Positions 42,928 through 54,300 are shown, numbered from the stretch's first letter. The stretch is DNA of 64,000 nucleotides from Haematococcus lacustris (GCA_030144725.1 JASKMD010000010.1:1866347-1930346), one strand, 5' to 3'. The notes: a model not told the origin generated them from the sequence alone. Numbers and translations: made by a program.

Positions 42928-43015
42928 ACCAGTACTGGATGCCAACCAGTACTGGTTGAGGTCCAGTACTGGTTAGCAACCAGTACTGGACCTGAACCAG
43001 TACTGGTTGCCTCTC
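42928..43015. repeat. GTAC-palindrome array 5 (short)
   Basis: Five CCAGTACTGG palindromes and one CCAGTACTGGA form, with linkers (TTGAGGT, ATGCC) unlike the other arrays. It lies 160 bp before the resumption of GLYAT family sequence. Confidence 0.9.
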
Positions 43016-43239
43016 AAAACGGCACGACAGGCCAACGCTCAAATCTCGCCAGCCACTTGGAGTTGATTTTTTTTTTCAAGTGCGTTGGCTTGCCTATGAG
43101 AAACAGAAGACTTCCATCAGAAAAAAAAGTACCCTTAGGTGGCACTTATAATGCGATCTTTTCTGCGAGTGCACTGCCGTTTACAAGTCCTTTGCCCGGC
43201 AGCACCTCCCTCACCTGCCGTGCCTTCACCTCCTTGCAG

Positions 43240-43797
43240 GACATACAGCAGCGCTGGCAGCCTGGGCCTGGTGCAGCAGATGATTGCCAGCTACCCCAGC
43301 AGCTGCATACGCCTGCCAGCTGCCACCCTGACCCTCCAGCCTTGTGCTGAGCCTGAGGCTCGTTCACTCAGTGGCACCCAGGCCAGCACCTCCTCACCTC
43401 CTCACGTAATGGCACTAATGAGGGGGACAAGGAGGCGACGGATGGAGAAGGAGCGGAGGAGGAGGGGAAAGAAGTGGAGAAGGATGGCAGTCCCTTGGTG
43501 GCCAGTGGCAGCAGCAGGGAGCCCGGGCAGCCAATAGCATGGGCCCTCCAATACAATGACGGATCTCTAGGCATGGCGCACTGCCTGCCCGCCTTCAGGC
43601 GCCATGGCCTCATGAGCTTGTGCATGGCTGACCTGGTGGGCAAGGTGTTGCAGGCTGGGCAGCTGCAGGACTGCGTGTTTGGCTACGTGGTAGATGGCAA
43701 TGCTGCGTCAGAGGCCATGATGCGATCCCTAGGCTTCAGATGCACGGGCCGGGTGCACTGGCTACGCTTCTGCAAACCACCACCACCACCACCATGA
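43240..43797 (+). pseudogene. GLYAT-II, 3' half (exon 4), frameshifted
   Basis: The acceptor CTCCTTGCAG and TYSSAGSLGLVQQMIASYPS are intact, but internal deletions after CAEPEA shift the frame. The GNAT C-terminus (PIAWALQYNDGSLGMAHCLP to LRFCK) therefore lies in another frame. There are no exons 1-3 upstream; they lie at 26937-27860 across the satellite block. Confidence 0.75.
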
Positions 43798-44681
43798 CCA
43801 GCACTAGCACCACCACCGTCACCACCGCAACAAGTAGAAGACTAGCATGTGCTTTTGCCAAGAGCTTGACCAGCTCATCAGCCAGCTGGTATAACCAGGA
43901 CTGCCAAGCCAGAGGTATGCGGTGTAGGGCCGCCAGCCAGCCAGCCAGTTGCGGGGGGTAACGGGAGAAAGGTAGGGGGCTGCATGCAGGCACCTCGACC
44001 ACCACCCCTGGTTGTCAGCTCGTGGAGGTGGTGGTTCGAAGGTGGTGGGGTGTAGAACCTGTCGTGATGGGGAAGGCAGCAGGTGGGGTGTGCGATGGGC
44101 AGTTGGGTGGCAGGGATGGTGCTGACTGCAGGCGTAGGAAGGGCTGTGAGCGTGGTGGTAGCACTTTTACAACCGGGGGCTAATTGGCTTACATGGCTAC
44201 GCGTGCATCACTCATCGCGTTCATTTGTCATTAGTGGTGTCGTGTAACTATTACCGGAGTTGTAGAACCTCGCACCAATAGAGAGATTCCAAACCCTTGA
44301 TCGAACACACAACAATGCACCTTGCGGCTCAACTTGCTGCCTGGCAAGGTTCCCTGCGCGCCATGCCAGGCCAATCTTGCAGCCGCTTGTACCCTATGCC
44401 TGGGTACTCCTAGCCCTTGGCTGGTAGAGCTAGCAGGTCTGGCCACCGGCATGTGTGTATGACACTGCCCCAGTGAGATGGGCAGCGTGTAGGCGGTGCT
44501 TCACCCATGTGTGTGTGACACTGCCCCAGTGAGAGGCAGCAACAACAGCAGTTGCAGCAAGGTTGAGCAGTCATGCCACTTGCAGCAGCAGCAGGCGAGA
44601 AGCAGTCCTGCCCCTGGCTGGCATGGCCAGTGGGAGCATGTGCACAGTAGCAACATGACCCATGCACTTGAGCATGCCATG

Positions 44682-45166
44682 CAGGCTTGTGAAAATTGCA
44701 GTATTTCATGAAATTTTGCACTGAAATTTTTCACGTGCAAGAAATGAAACTTTCACTGCAACAAATGAAATCCCGGTAGCCCCCAGCACCCGGCAGCACG
44801 AGTAGAGCCCCCAGCACCCGGCAGCACGAGTAGAACAAATGAAATCCCGGTAGCCCCCAGCACCCGGCAGCACGAGAAGCTTAGTATGCATGGTTTGGAG
44901 CTGTGGTATCCTTGTTAAACTTTGGTTTTGGATATCCTTGATGACCTTTGGTTTTGGTGGATGTGGTGCATCAAATCGTATCCTGATTGTTACATTGGGT
45001 TGGCAGATGTTAAAGAGGGTTGTGTGCAAAGTTTCAGTTCAAAACTCCCACGGCAACCACGCGTTTTCATCCCGTTTCATGTCTTTCATTCTTTTCATGA
45101 AATTTCACAAATTTCATGATGAAACGATGAATGAAAGAAATGAAAGAACGCAAAGTCACAACCCTG
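44682..45166. mobile_element. hAT MITE, 485 bp
   Basis: Termini CAGGCTTGTGAAAATTGC and (inverted) CAGGGTTGTGACTTTGCG. The 8-bp duplication ATGCCATG lies at 44674-44681 and 45167-45174, and the left duplication copy has the empty site (one ATGCCATG, 18177-18184). It is internally AT-rich with AAATTTCATGAAATTT-like palindromic pieces and a tandem of CCCCCAGCACCCGGCAGCAC. No coding capacity. Confidence 0.9.
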
Positions 45167-46614
45167 ATGCCATGCACCATGCGCCTGTCACATCAATATG
45201 TTCAAGTGTGGCATCACATCACAAGTTGCTTGTCAAGAGTAGTTGTTTGTTCCCTAAGCACTGTTCGCAAGACGCTTTGGTAGTTCTTTTCGTTGAAGGG
45301 TTTGTTAGCTCTTCCGTTTTAGACGTTGGTAGCTCTTTTGTTTTGCTGTATTCTTGCAGTTGTTTCTTTGCAGTAGTGTCTCCCTGCCTAGCCCCTGAGT
45401 GGGAGTGTTGCAGAGTATGCCCTCTCGGTGCTATGCATGAAGCATCGGGATAATAGGGCGAGATATCCAGCGGCTGGTCTACAGAGTGTACGAGTGTGAC
45501 TGTCGTAGTTAAGGCAGTTTGTTGCTAGACCTCGGCACCTTGATAGTGGTGTCCTGGTCTGACCGTGCATTCGTTACAAGTAGGCGCGAGCTCTGCGTTG
45601 GCCTGTTGCGACAGATCTATGTAACCTTGATAGTGGTGTCCTGGGTCTGACCGTGCATTCTTTACAGAACGGCTCCTCGAAGCCTAACTCGCCTCACGGT
45701 ACTTCTGTACTGCAATGTGACATGGTGGGCGAAAGGAACAGGTGGGCCTTCGTGCACACCTGCTTCAGAGGTTCGACTCCTCGGGGGAAACGTTGTAAAC
45801 CCTGGCCGTGTCATGCTGTGGGAAAGAAGATAGTTATCGGTTGTCGGCGGTATGCACTCTCCATCTTGCTTTCCGACCGACGTTGCTCCTAACGCCACTT
45901 TCTCTCTGAGCATATGACTGCCAATAAGGAGCCTCCGCCTGCAAGAGACAAACGACCGGAGCGTCCCACTCCTGGGAGCCAGACTCCTGGTCAGACCCTC
46001 CCAACTCTGATAAAACCTTTTACACAACCATGTCATGGACATTCGGGCGCCGTGAAGTGTGCGATTGGCGTAACACCGTGCGGCATGCGATGAACGCTTA
46101 GTCTGCTATACGCCCGTAATGCCAGGAACCCCGTAAACGAAAAAAGTGCGCCCACCAATCAGCCGGTCGCTCTCACGACATCGCGCAGCGCAAGTGCATT
46201 GTGGAGGGGCTTCGCAATGACGTGGTGGACTCCTGACGCTATAAGGGCAAGTACAGCCGGCGGTACTAATTCCTCCCGGCTCAATGAACCCGACGTTGTT
46301 TCCTTAATGTAGGCGCGCTCATAGTCTTACATATGTGAGGGCATGGTCTGAGATAGTACAAAATCAGCATCGCACCTCTCAGTGCGAGGTAAGGACTGAC
46401 ATGTACATGTGCACGAAGCTTGCTATGTTGCTTTTGAAGAACACATTGCACAGAGCAGAATGACCCGCCCTTGGTGCCGCTGTCAATGTAGGGAAAGCGT
46501 ATGTAATTAGAACGTTATTGACCTCGTGCATACTAGTATTCAACAACACCATGCTTGACAATTGTTGCAGGATCTGGCCGCCACCACCACCACCACCATC
46601 ACCACCACCTCCTA

Positions 46615-46848
46615 GCCTACCCCCAGCCCTGCCCCCAGCCCTGCCCCCAGCCCTGCCCCCACCCCTGCCCCCAGCCCTGCCCCCAGCCCTGCCCCCAGCC
46701 CTGCCCCCACCCCTGCCCCCAGCCCTGCCCCCACCCCTGCCCCCAGCCCTGCCCCCAGCCCCCAGCCCTGCCCCCAGCCCTGCCCCCAGCCCTGCCCCCA
46801 CCCCTGCCCCCAGCCCTGCCCCCACCCCTGCCCCCAGCCCCCAGCCCA
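46615..46848. repeat. CCCCCAGCCCTGC minisatellite
   Basis: About 18 copies of a 13-bp unit CAGCCCTGCCCCC with a CACCCCTGCCCCC variant. Non-triplet length opens several frames. Confidence 0.9.
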
Positions 46849-46921
46849 TCTTGTGTCGCTTTGTGGCTTTTCACCTCAGCAGCCACCCTACTCAGCAGCC
46901 ACCCTACTCAGCAGCCACCCT

Positions 46922-47735
46922 ATGGGTCGTCTCAGCAAACGCACCAAGGCCAACAGGGCCAATCTTGCTCGTGGGCATGCAGCAGTGGCAGCAGCAACAG
47001 CGGCAGCAGCAGCAGCAGCATCAACAGCAACAGCTGCCACAGAGGCAGAAGGGGCCAGATCTGCCGCTGCCTTGCAAGAGTGCGAAGCAGAACTGCAACG
47101 GTGTCTGCAAGCGCTGCAGCGGTCAGAGAACGAGGTGCAGGCCGTGCAAGTGGCTTTGCACCGCAGCCAAGCAGAACTTGCAGCTATGAAACAAGAGCTG
47201 TCAGCATGCCAAGCAGAGCGTGCAGCTACAAAACAAGAGCTGGCAGCATCCCAAAGTAAGGTCAGAAGCATGGCAACCCAGCTGGCAGCATCCCAAAGTA
47301 AGGTCAGAAGCATGGCAACCCAGCTGGCAGCCATGCGGGCCCAGCTAGTAACAGCGAAGTGGGCCATGCCCAAGGACGTGCGTGACAAAATGTCCTGGCT
47401 GCAACGCAATGAGGTGTCACTTTACACCTTGAAGCGCTGGCATGCCATGCGGGGTGCACCGCCATGCACACAAGCAGCCAGCCCAGCAACAGCCATGCAG
47501 GTCCCCCCCCCCCCCTTGCCACAAGGAGCGTGATAATGTGACGGGAGCCTACACTGCAGCCTATGCATGCAGCAATGCGGCGCTGTTGACTTTGCCAAAC
47601 GTGTCATGCCAGCAGCTTGGACCCCTGCGCACAGCTGTGGCGGCTGCAGAGTTCCCTGATGCCCCACCTCAACCTCAAGCTGGGCCTTCCACAGTACGTC
47701 GCCACCAGCTGATGCTCACTTGCGACATCCAACGC
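46922..47735 (+). CDS. Coiled-coil protein carried by the TIR element
   Basis: ATG at 46922 (MGRLSKRTKANRANLARGHA), an Ala-rich helix, then a heptad coiled coil (ECEAELQRCLQALQRSENEV and onward) with a duplicated block (SQSKVRSMATQLAA, twice). This is followed by PKDVRDKMSWLQRNEVSLYT. The frame stops at 47533 just after a 13-C run (47503-47515). In the next frame a plausible continuation runs KERDNVTGAYTAAYACSNAA to about 47735. A C-run length error or real slippage would join them. No family recognised; possibly an accessory protein of the element. Confidence 0.45.
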
Positions 47736-47925
47736 ACATCGAGGTTGAGTACCATGGGATGTTGCCATGTGGTGTTACCATGAGGTAGTTCCAGAGTGTA
47801 ACCTTGCTGTTGTTCAAGCAATGTGGGGAGGTGTAGTTGAGCTGAATTGTGTGTGTGTGTGTGTGTATGTGTGTGCGCATGCGCAGGCCAATTGAGACAA
47901 GCGCCAGCAATCCATATCCAGATGG

Positions 47926-48481
47926 ATGGTTGCACCATCACCAGTGGCAAAGGACATGGCAGGACATGGACATGGCAGCAAGCAAGGGCTGGCAGCATTG
48001 CTAGGCACTGTCATCGCCAAGACTGACCCTGCATCATTCCGTGCCATGGACGCCGTGGACCTCCAGCCACGGATGAAGGCCCTCCTCCAGGACATGGAAG
48101 AGCCGTCCAGGACAGTGCGAGCGTGCATCCGCCGCCAAGACAGCAGTGGCACGAGCAGCACGCAAGGAGGTGATGGAGTCTTGCATGGTGGGGGGCAACA
48201 AGCAGCTGGTGCTCAACATTGGCACCGTCGCTAGCCTCGGCCGATTGAGAGCAGCTAGCAGCAGGCATCCTCGAGGAGCTGACTACAATGCAACCACACT
48301 TGAAGAAGCTGCGGCCTTCACTTTGGCACAGTTGTGGGGCTACATCAACATTTATAAGATCCCACCCAAGCACCGACCAGCCCAAAAGACCTTGTTGCAG
48401 AATCTTCGACGCTTTGTGAAGCAGCACATTGAGCAGCGTACCAAAGCAGCTCTTTCCTCAGGCCCAGGGGGTGTTGCCTAA
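47926..48481 (+). pseudogene. Unidentified protein carried by the TIR element, frameshifted
   Basis: Frame 1 (MVAPSPVAKDMAGHGHGSKQ to ALLQDMEEPSRTVRA) gives way at about 48100-48140 to frame 2. Frame 2 continues ARAARKEVMESCMVGGNKQL, YNATTLEEAAAFTLAQLWGY and INIYKIPPKHRPAQKTLLQN to a stop at 48481. Both parts have protein-like composition. A (TG)n run lies just upstream (47851-47878). Function unknown. Confidence 0.4.
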
Positions 48482-48689
48482 GGTCACTCTCCCTTTTGGT
48501 AGTTATGTGATGCCTGGTGCTTGCTTGTGTAGCCTGGTCAAGCTATGGCAGCCATGTGTCATACTGTGCCATGTTATGTTGCGCCATGAGGTGGTGCGGT
48601 TTGGTGGTACGGGGAGGGAGTGCAGTTGGACGTTGCAGTTGCCTGGGAAGGGTGCTTGCAGTCTTGCTACCTGTTTGCCATCAGGTATA

Positions 48690-49709
48690 CCGTACTCTCT
48701 CTTTCGATTCGCGTCCGCGAATTGTTTTTTTAGCCTCGCGAAGTCGCGAACGAGTAAACAATGTGAATTTTTTCAAAATCGCGAAGTGGTCAAACAATTA
48801 TTTGACCTACGTAAATGATGCTGCGATGGACCGCTTCGTGGTCCGTGGCATCAGTGCCGATGACGCAGCCGAGAATTTGCTACGCCAGGTTGACCAACAT
48901 GATGAAATGCTCCATCGAAGGATAGGGATTGATGTTCAGTCCATGACAGCCGTTGAGCTGATGGTGGCAGCTCAACAGTGGTCTGCCATTACAAGAGCCA
49001 TGCCAGCAGCCAAGCCTTCAGTCAAGCCAATTGCAGCAACGGCAGATGGCCAGCCCCAACAGGACAAGCCACGCCCACTCCCACACGCAAGCAGGCACGG
49101 TTGGTGTGCAACACTAGCAGCAGCGCCAACAGCAACTGTGCTAACACAATGATGGCAAGGTGGCTGGCAGCAGCCGGGGTGGCTGGCCGCACCAGGTCAG
49201 CATCTGGGGCGGCTGGCCAAACCGGGGCAGCAGCTCGGGTGGCTGGCCGCACCAAGTCAGCTAATGGGGTCTTTGCCTTGGCCAAAGCTGCGGCATGGGT
49301 GATTGCAAGGGCATGCAAGTTTGAGTGTTCCGAGGAAGATGCAGAGATATGCCAGCATTGCAAGCAGCCACAGGAGCACCATGACTTCATGGGGAAGGTT
49401 CAGTGCCCAATCTAGTGCAAAGTCAAGACTTGGTGACTTGGTGCACGGTGACACTACCCCTAATGGCTTCGACTTGGTGACCGGGAAGCTTGACATGGTG
49501 ACCTGTGCAAGAAGTGTTTAAACCATGGCGGATTGACATGTAATGCAAGGGATGGCTGTCTAGAATATTTATAAGCACACCCACATCCTCAAAACTGTGT
49601 TTTGCTGCTAAATTTGCATCGCGAAAAAGTAAACAATTTTATTTTTGGGTCGGGAACGAGTATTTAATTTTATTTTTCGGGGCCTCGCGAATCGAAATAG
49701 ATAGTACGG
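48690..49709. mobile_element. Nested 1.02-kb TA-flanked TIR element
   Basis: The left end CCGTACTCTCTCTTTCGATT and inverted right end CCGTACTATCTATTTCGATT match at 18 of 20 positions, continue into CGCG, and are bordered by TA on both sides (48688-48689, 49710-49711). TA duplication suggests the Tc1/mariner/pogo group. Subterminal DNA is AT-rich with GTAAACAATTTTATTTT-like motifs. It sits within the larger element. Confidence 0.75.
48826..49415 (+). CDS. Protein of the nested element (two overlapping frames)
   Basis: Frame 1 starts MDRFVVRGISADDAAENLLR and continues QVDQHDEMLHRRIGIDVQSM to a stop at 49152. An overlapping frame, open from 48978, ends at 49415 with a Cys/His-containing tail (CKFECSEEDAEICQHCKQPQ, EHHDFMGKVQC) that could bind zinc. 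The switch near 49030-49080 looks like a frameshift in one original protein. No transposase catalytic motif was recognised. Confidence 0.4.
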
Positions 49710-50470
49710 TATGTTGCTCATCTATTGTACCCAACCAATGTGGTATGCACGTCGCGGTATGCATGACACAAGTTGTCGCTATAGCAAAGGCTAAAGCAAG
49801 CTGCCTCCGCCTCTACTGCCTCTAACCATGCTAGTACAGGGACGTCTGAATGAGAGGGCAAGGGGTTTGGCAGTGGCACCTAGGCCATGGCATCTTGGTA
49901 CAGGCAGCGCATGCAAGTGGTGAATAGTGGTGTTGCTTGGGTGCTTTGCTATGAAGTGTAGAGGCCTTGCCTTGCCTAGGGGTGCGAGTCGGGCCAGGTG
50001 GGAGTGGGAGTGCATTTGACAGCTGGTGGACCGTGGACCGAGAGCACCGTGGACCGAACCGGTGGTGACGTCCGAAACCGCTTTAGCGACAGAACGAAGA
50101 CTGCGCATATGCATACATGCTCTAGCTACAACGAATACGGGGCGTAGACAGCGAAACGGGCAGAAAAGGCTTGAGTATGAAGAGTCCCGCGGTCAATTTG
50201 ACTATCAGGCCACATAGTCTACTGTAGTCAAATGTGAAGGGTGCACATAGTGTCTTGTTGAACCGCTAGAGCATACAACTACTCCGTCTTACGCGTGACA
50301 GCGCGAGCGACACAAATGACGAGTGAAAGCTAATCGATGCTAAGAAGTATGCAGCTGTCCTAATCGCAGCATTAGTAGTGGTGTGGGTGCGTTAAAGAGG
50401 CATTTCAGCTTCTTAGGTTTCAAACTCGCTGTTCCGGCCATCGCAACACAAAGCGCGAGTGCACACATAC

Positions 50471-50662
50471 TTGAGTTTGCGTCATCACGGCATCATTATG
50501 AAGGTCGAGGGTGGAGGAGGCGTGCATGGTGATATCTGCCCACAAAATATATGCCAGGTTCACGCCCAGGTAGTGCATCATGTACACATTCAATAGAGCT
50601 GAGGACAGGCATTCCGTGTAGCCAAGCGAGTCCTCTACACACTGGTGTGCTTCGATGCTCAA
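50471..50662 (-). CDS. Exon near the right end of the TIR element
   Basis: A minus-strand frame reads LSIEAHQCVEDSLGYTECLS, then LNVYMMHYLGVNLAYILWAD and LDLHNDAVMTQTQ, ending at a donor (CTCAA|GTATGT). The non-repetitive composition with aromatic residues is protein-like. Partner exons were not found. It could belong to the element's own transposase. Confidence 0.35.
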
Positions 50663-51394
50663 TCGGCATCATGAGCGAGAAATCAACCTCGTGTAAAGGA
50701 CACACCCTCTTTTCAAGAGAGTTGGGAGGCTCTGACTCCTGGCTCCCCGCCCCCAGTGACCACGAATGCCGTTGCTGTTGTTCCCACCTATTGCCAACTC
50801 CGCTCCTCCCGTGACTACCACGACCCCTGCTTTGCGGAAATTGAGAAGCTCACTGACCTACCACCCGCCCCGGCGATGGATGTGATGAGAACCGTGCTGA
50901 CGACCCTGAGCGCCATCTCCTCCGCCCAGCTGCCCCAACACCTTCAACTGTGGTGGCTCCTAGAATCGGCCCGCTCTCTTATGCAAGAGACAGCTGCCCC
51001 GATCCTCCCTAATACTGACAACTCTGCAGCTGCTGCGCAAGCCGATGAGATCCAGGCTGCTCCAGCAGCTCGTGGGGGCAAATGCCAATCTTCAGGCGTC
51101 TCAGATCGAAGCTGTCAGGATCCGAGCCGAACTCGCTGAAATGGAGCGCCTTCAGAGCCAGCGGAACGAGCCGGCACAAATGCAGTGGGCGCCATTTGCT
51201 CTTCCCAATGCGCTGCATATTTCTTTCAGATCTTACATCCGCCCATACCCGTCCCAAGCCAACCCAGCTTCCTCTAAGCCACAGCCCCAGCCCTGCCCCG
51301 CCACTCTCGGCATGCCAGCCCCCAGTGCAAGCCTAGAAAAGCCCTGCCTGAGGGATTGTAATGGTCTGTGCCATGAGTCCATCAAACGCCATGA

Positions 51395-54300
51395 TCAAAG
51401 CGCTGGGAGGCACAACCCCATCAGCTCTGGTGGGCCTCTGCCCCTATCCAGGATCAACCGCCCAGGCTGCCAGCCCGAAGGTGCAGGTGCGACCAGGTGT
51501 GGCAGCTGCAGCTTCTTTGCCCCGCTCTGCAACACACTTGCCAAGCTGGCCTCAGCCGGGGTGCCTGCTGCCAGCGCCTGCCAGCTCCACACCTGCTCTG
51601 GTTCCACGCGGGTCAGCGAGTCATGAATGGCTGAGGCTTGCTCCATGACCTTAACCTCAGCTGCTGGTAAGGAAGGGGCTACTGCCAGCCAGGTGTCCAA
51701 GGGCAGTGCCACTGTTAGTACGAGGGTCAGGCAAGCCAGCAACCGCTCAGCCTTTGGCGACATGCTGGGGGGAGCTTGCTGTCCACCCGGGAGCAGGAAC
51801 TTATGGCTGTCGGCAAGCGCCCAACATCCCTTGGTCCTTTTGTGCTCCAGCGACCACTTCAAGCCAGGGGAGGTGATGCAGAGGAGCTGACACACCCCAT
51901 CCAGCAGCCTGGTGCACCAGCCCTCCACCAGACTGTTGCCCGAGGGCAGCCAAGAGGCAGGCTGGGCAGCCAAGCCAGCAGGGCCCACCACACTGGGTGC
52001 AGCCAGGACCTCGATGACACGCCCAAACAAGTCCAACGACGTCCCACAAGAAGCAAAGAAAGAAAACGTGTTTGTACCTACTTCCTCGGCGACCCCTGTT
52101 TCAAACATGCGCCAATGCTGTTGCGTCATCTGCAAGGGGCACAACACAAGCACAGCACAGAGTAAACAACCCAAGAACAGTGGACCTGGCAGTTGACCGG
52201 CTCAGCATAGAGCAAGCAAGTAGAAGGCAAGCAAACAATGGCACGAAGGGAGCCAGCAAACAAGGGCAGGCACACAGCAGTGGATCCTACCCTCCAGTTG
52301 GCCCAAGGCAGGATGGCAGGGCTGCCAAGAAGGAGCCGTTTTTTCTAGGTAATCCGAGCCACCTAGAATTCTGTGGGCGTACCCTAGCTGCCAGGAAGGT
52401 GTGGGCACTTCTCTCATGGACTCTCATGGACACCCTGCCACCTAGCCTCACCCAGTTTGCCCCGACCCATTCCTGTCGCTGCCGCCTTGGCCCCCCACCC
52501 GCCTGCTCACCTGCAGCATGCCCTCCATGCCCCACACCAGGTCCAGGGCCAGGGGCGCCAGCTGCTGGGCTGAGGGCGGCTGGTGGAGCTCCTTCTGCAT
52601 GTCATTTGCAACTCCGCATTGGTCGTTGCTTCTTATGCCCGACAGCTGATCATCTCGTCCAGGCGGCGTAAGCAGAAGGATCCATATATAACACACACGG
52701 CTGATTATGCGGGAGATAGTTTGCTCCAGCTCCGGCGTGCGCGGGATGCCCGACAGCGAGCGCGGCTCTGACCCTTGGTCGGGCGCCCCGTCCAGCAGCA
52801 GCACCAGGGTCATGTACGCGTGTGCTCCAGCCGCGGCAACGCGGACCAACACCCGGAGCATGGTCGGCTGCAATATCTGGTCAGGCGAAAGCCGCATCAT
52901 CAGTTCAAGAGCATGGCACAGTGCGAAGTAGAAGTCCCGGGTGCAGCCAAGGAACGAGTCAGGAAATGCGGCTGAGCTGGTTGTCACTGCGAGCCGGAAT
53001 GCAGCAATGCAGGCTTGAAACACCACCAGGCTGCGCGGCAGAACGCTGAGGATGATACTTTGAAGTGATGAAGTACTTGCACTTGGGGAGGGAGGTGAGG
53101 AGCCCAAGGTGGTGACTGCACCAGGATGGCTTGGGGCTGATGCTGCCTCCAGAAGGCGCACTATGTAGCGGGCACAGTGCCGTTCTCGCAATAAAGCACA
53201 CACCGTCGTTGATGCTAGGCTTGTAATTTCTTGTTGCGACGTGTTCCATGCTTCTGGTCCTGCGTACATGAGGCATGCATATGCCAGAGATAAATGGCAC
53301 AGCGCAGGCAAGCAGGCCGACCATGTGCCACACACATGTCATTTGACTGGGTGGTGGAGACAGATGGTGTCTTGGTGTGAGTGCACATCACATGCCCCCT
53401 ACCCCTCCTTTCTGCCCCACGCCCAGCAGGCCCCTGTTGTGCCTTGCGTTGGCAAGGGCCTAGCCGCAAAGTGGAAGTGATCCAGCATCGCCAATTGTGG
53501 TGGGAATCGAACCTAACACCACCCAGGGTGGGGTGTAGCAACGGGCCAGATAGTGAATGACAAGCACGCAGGGTGGGAGCCAAGCAGGGACCAAGCGCAA
53601 CAAGCTAGTGGCCTGAGCAACGCCTAGTGGCCACACCACCCAGCAGTGTACAGCCGGTGAACAGCCCCACCTCCAGCACCTGACATCAGCCAGCAAACAG
53701 GCTGCAGGCTGAGCAGCAGGCAGGCGCTGCAGCGGTGGTGTAGCAGGGTCAGGGTGCTAAGGGTGAGGGCGGATGGTGAGTGACTGCAAGGCTGCTGTGT
53801 TGGCTTGCTGACTTCAAGGTGGTGGCAGAGAAGCTCAGCCCAGCCACAGCATCGAATTGTGTCGTGCAGCTGCCCAACTATTTGCATAGCTCTAAAACCC
53901 AGGCCAATGTGACAGCCAAGCCTAAGCCACCCCATCCGTGGCTTGATATGCACACAAGCGCAGGGGACACTGAACATCAGGGCCACCTCGCAGGTGGCAT
54001 CGACAACCCCCCACGAGCGTGCATGGAGCAGCTACAAGTTTGTTTACGACACCCGTCGCGAGCGGCTGACAGCCAGCAATGCGGAGATGCTCACGCAAAC
54101 GTACTAAAGCTCCCGCTTGTTGATGCGTGCTGTAAAGGGTGCAGCGAGCAAGGCGCAGGCAGTCAATGAAGATGCCCTCGAGGTTGTAGTGGAAGCTGAT
54201 CTGGCTAAGGAAGCATAATAGACATGACCGTGCCATTTGCGGCATTCGTGGCGTGAGAGCCAAGAATAACATTGTAGAAGGTATTCAACTCGTGATCTCC

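Larger units (their letters stand above)
45991..50735. mobile_element. 4.75-kb TIR element with 7-bp target duplication
   Basis: Left end TCAGACCCTCCCAACTCT and inverted right end TCAGAGCCTCCCAACTCT (17 of 18 match). CTCCTGG is duplicated at 45984-45990 and 50736-50742, and is present once in the empty site at 18987-18993. It contains a C-rich minisatellite, coiled-coil and unidentified frames, a nested TIR element and a minus-strand exon near 50471-50662. No DDE/DDD transposase was recognised, so the superfamily is unassigned. Confidence 0.85.
45914..51380 (+). pseudogene. gag-like fragment, right copy, split by a transposon
   Basis: ATG at 45914 starts the same frame as the left copy (MTANKEPPPARDKRPERPTP). 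It is cut at 45990 by the 4.75-kb element and resumes at 50743 (VTTNAVAVVPTYCQLRSSRD). Unlike the left copy it has CCCC near 50933 and so reads on through HLQLWWLLESARSLMQETAA to a stop at 51139. The coiled-coil part is again in a second frame. Confidence 0.35.

Noticed and set aside
45984..50742. Reading the insertion as a 9-bp duplication (GACTCCTGG), as in Mutator-like elements
   Set aside because: This would remove GA from the right end and break the symmetry of the TCAGA/TCTGA termini, so a 7-bp duplication fits better.
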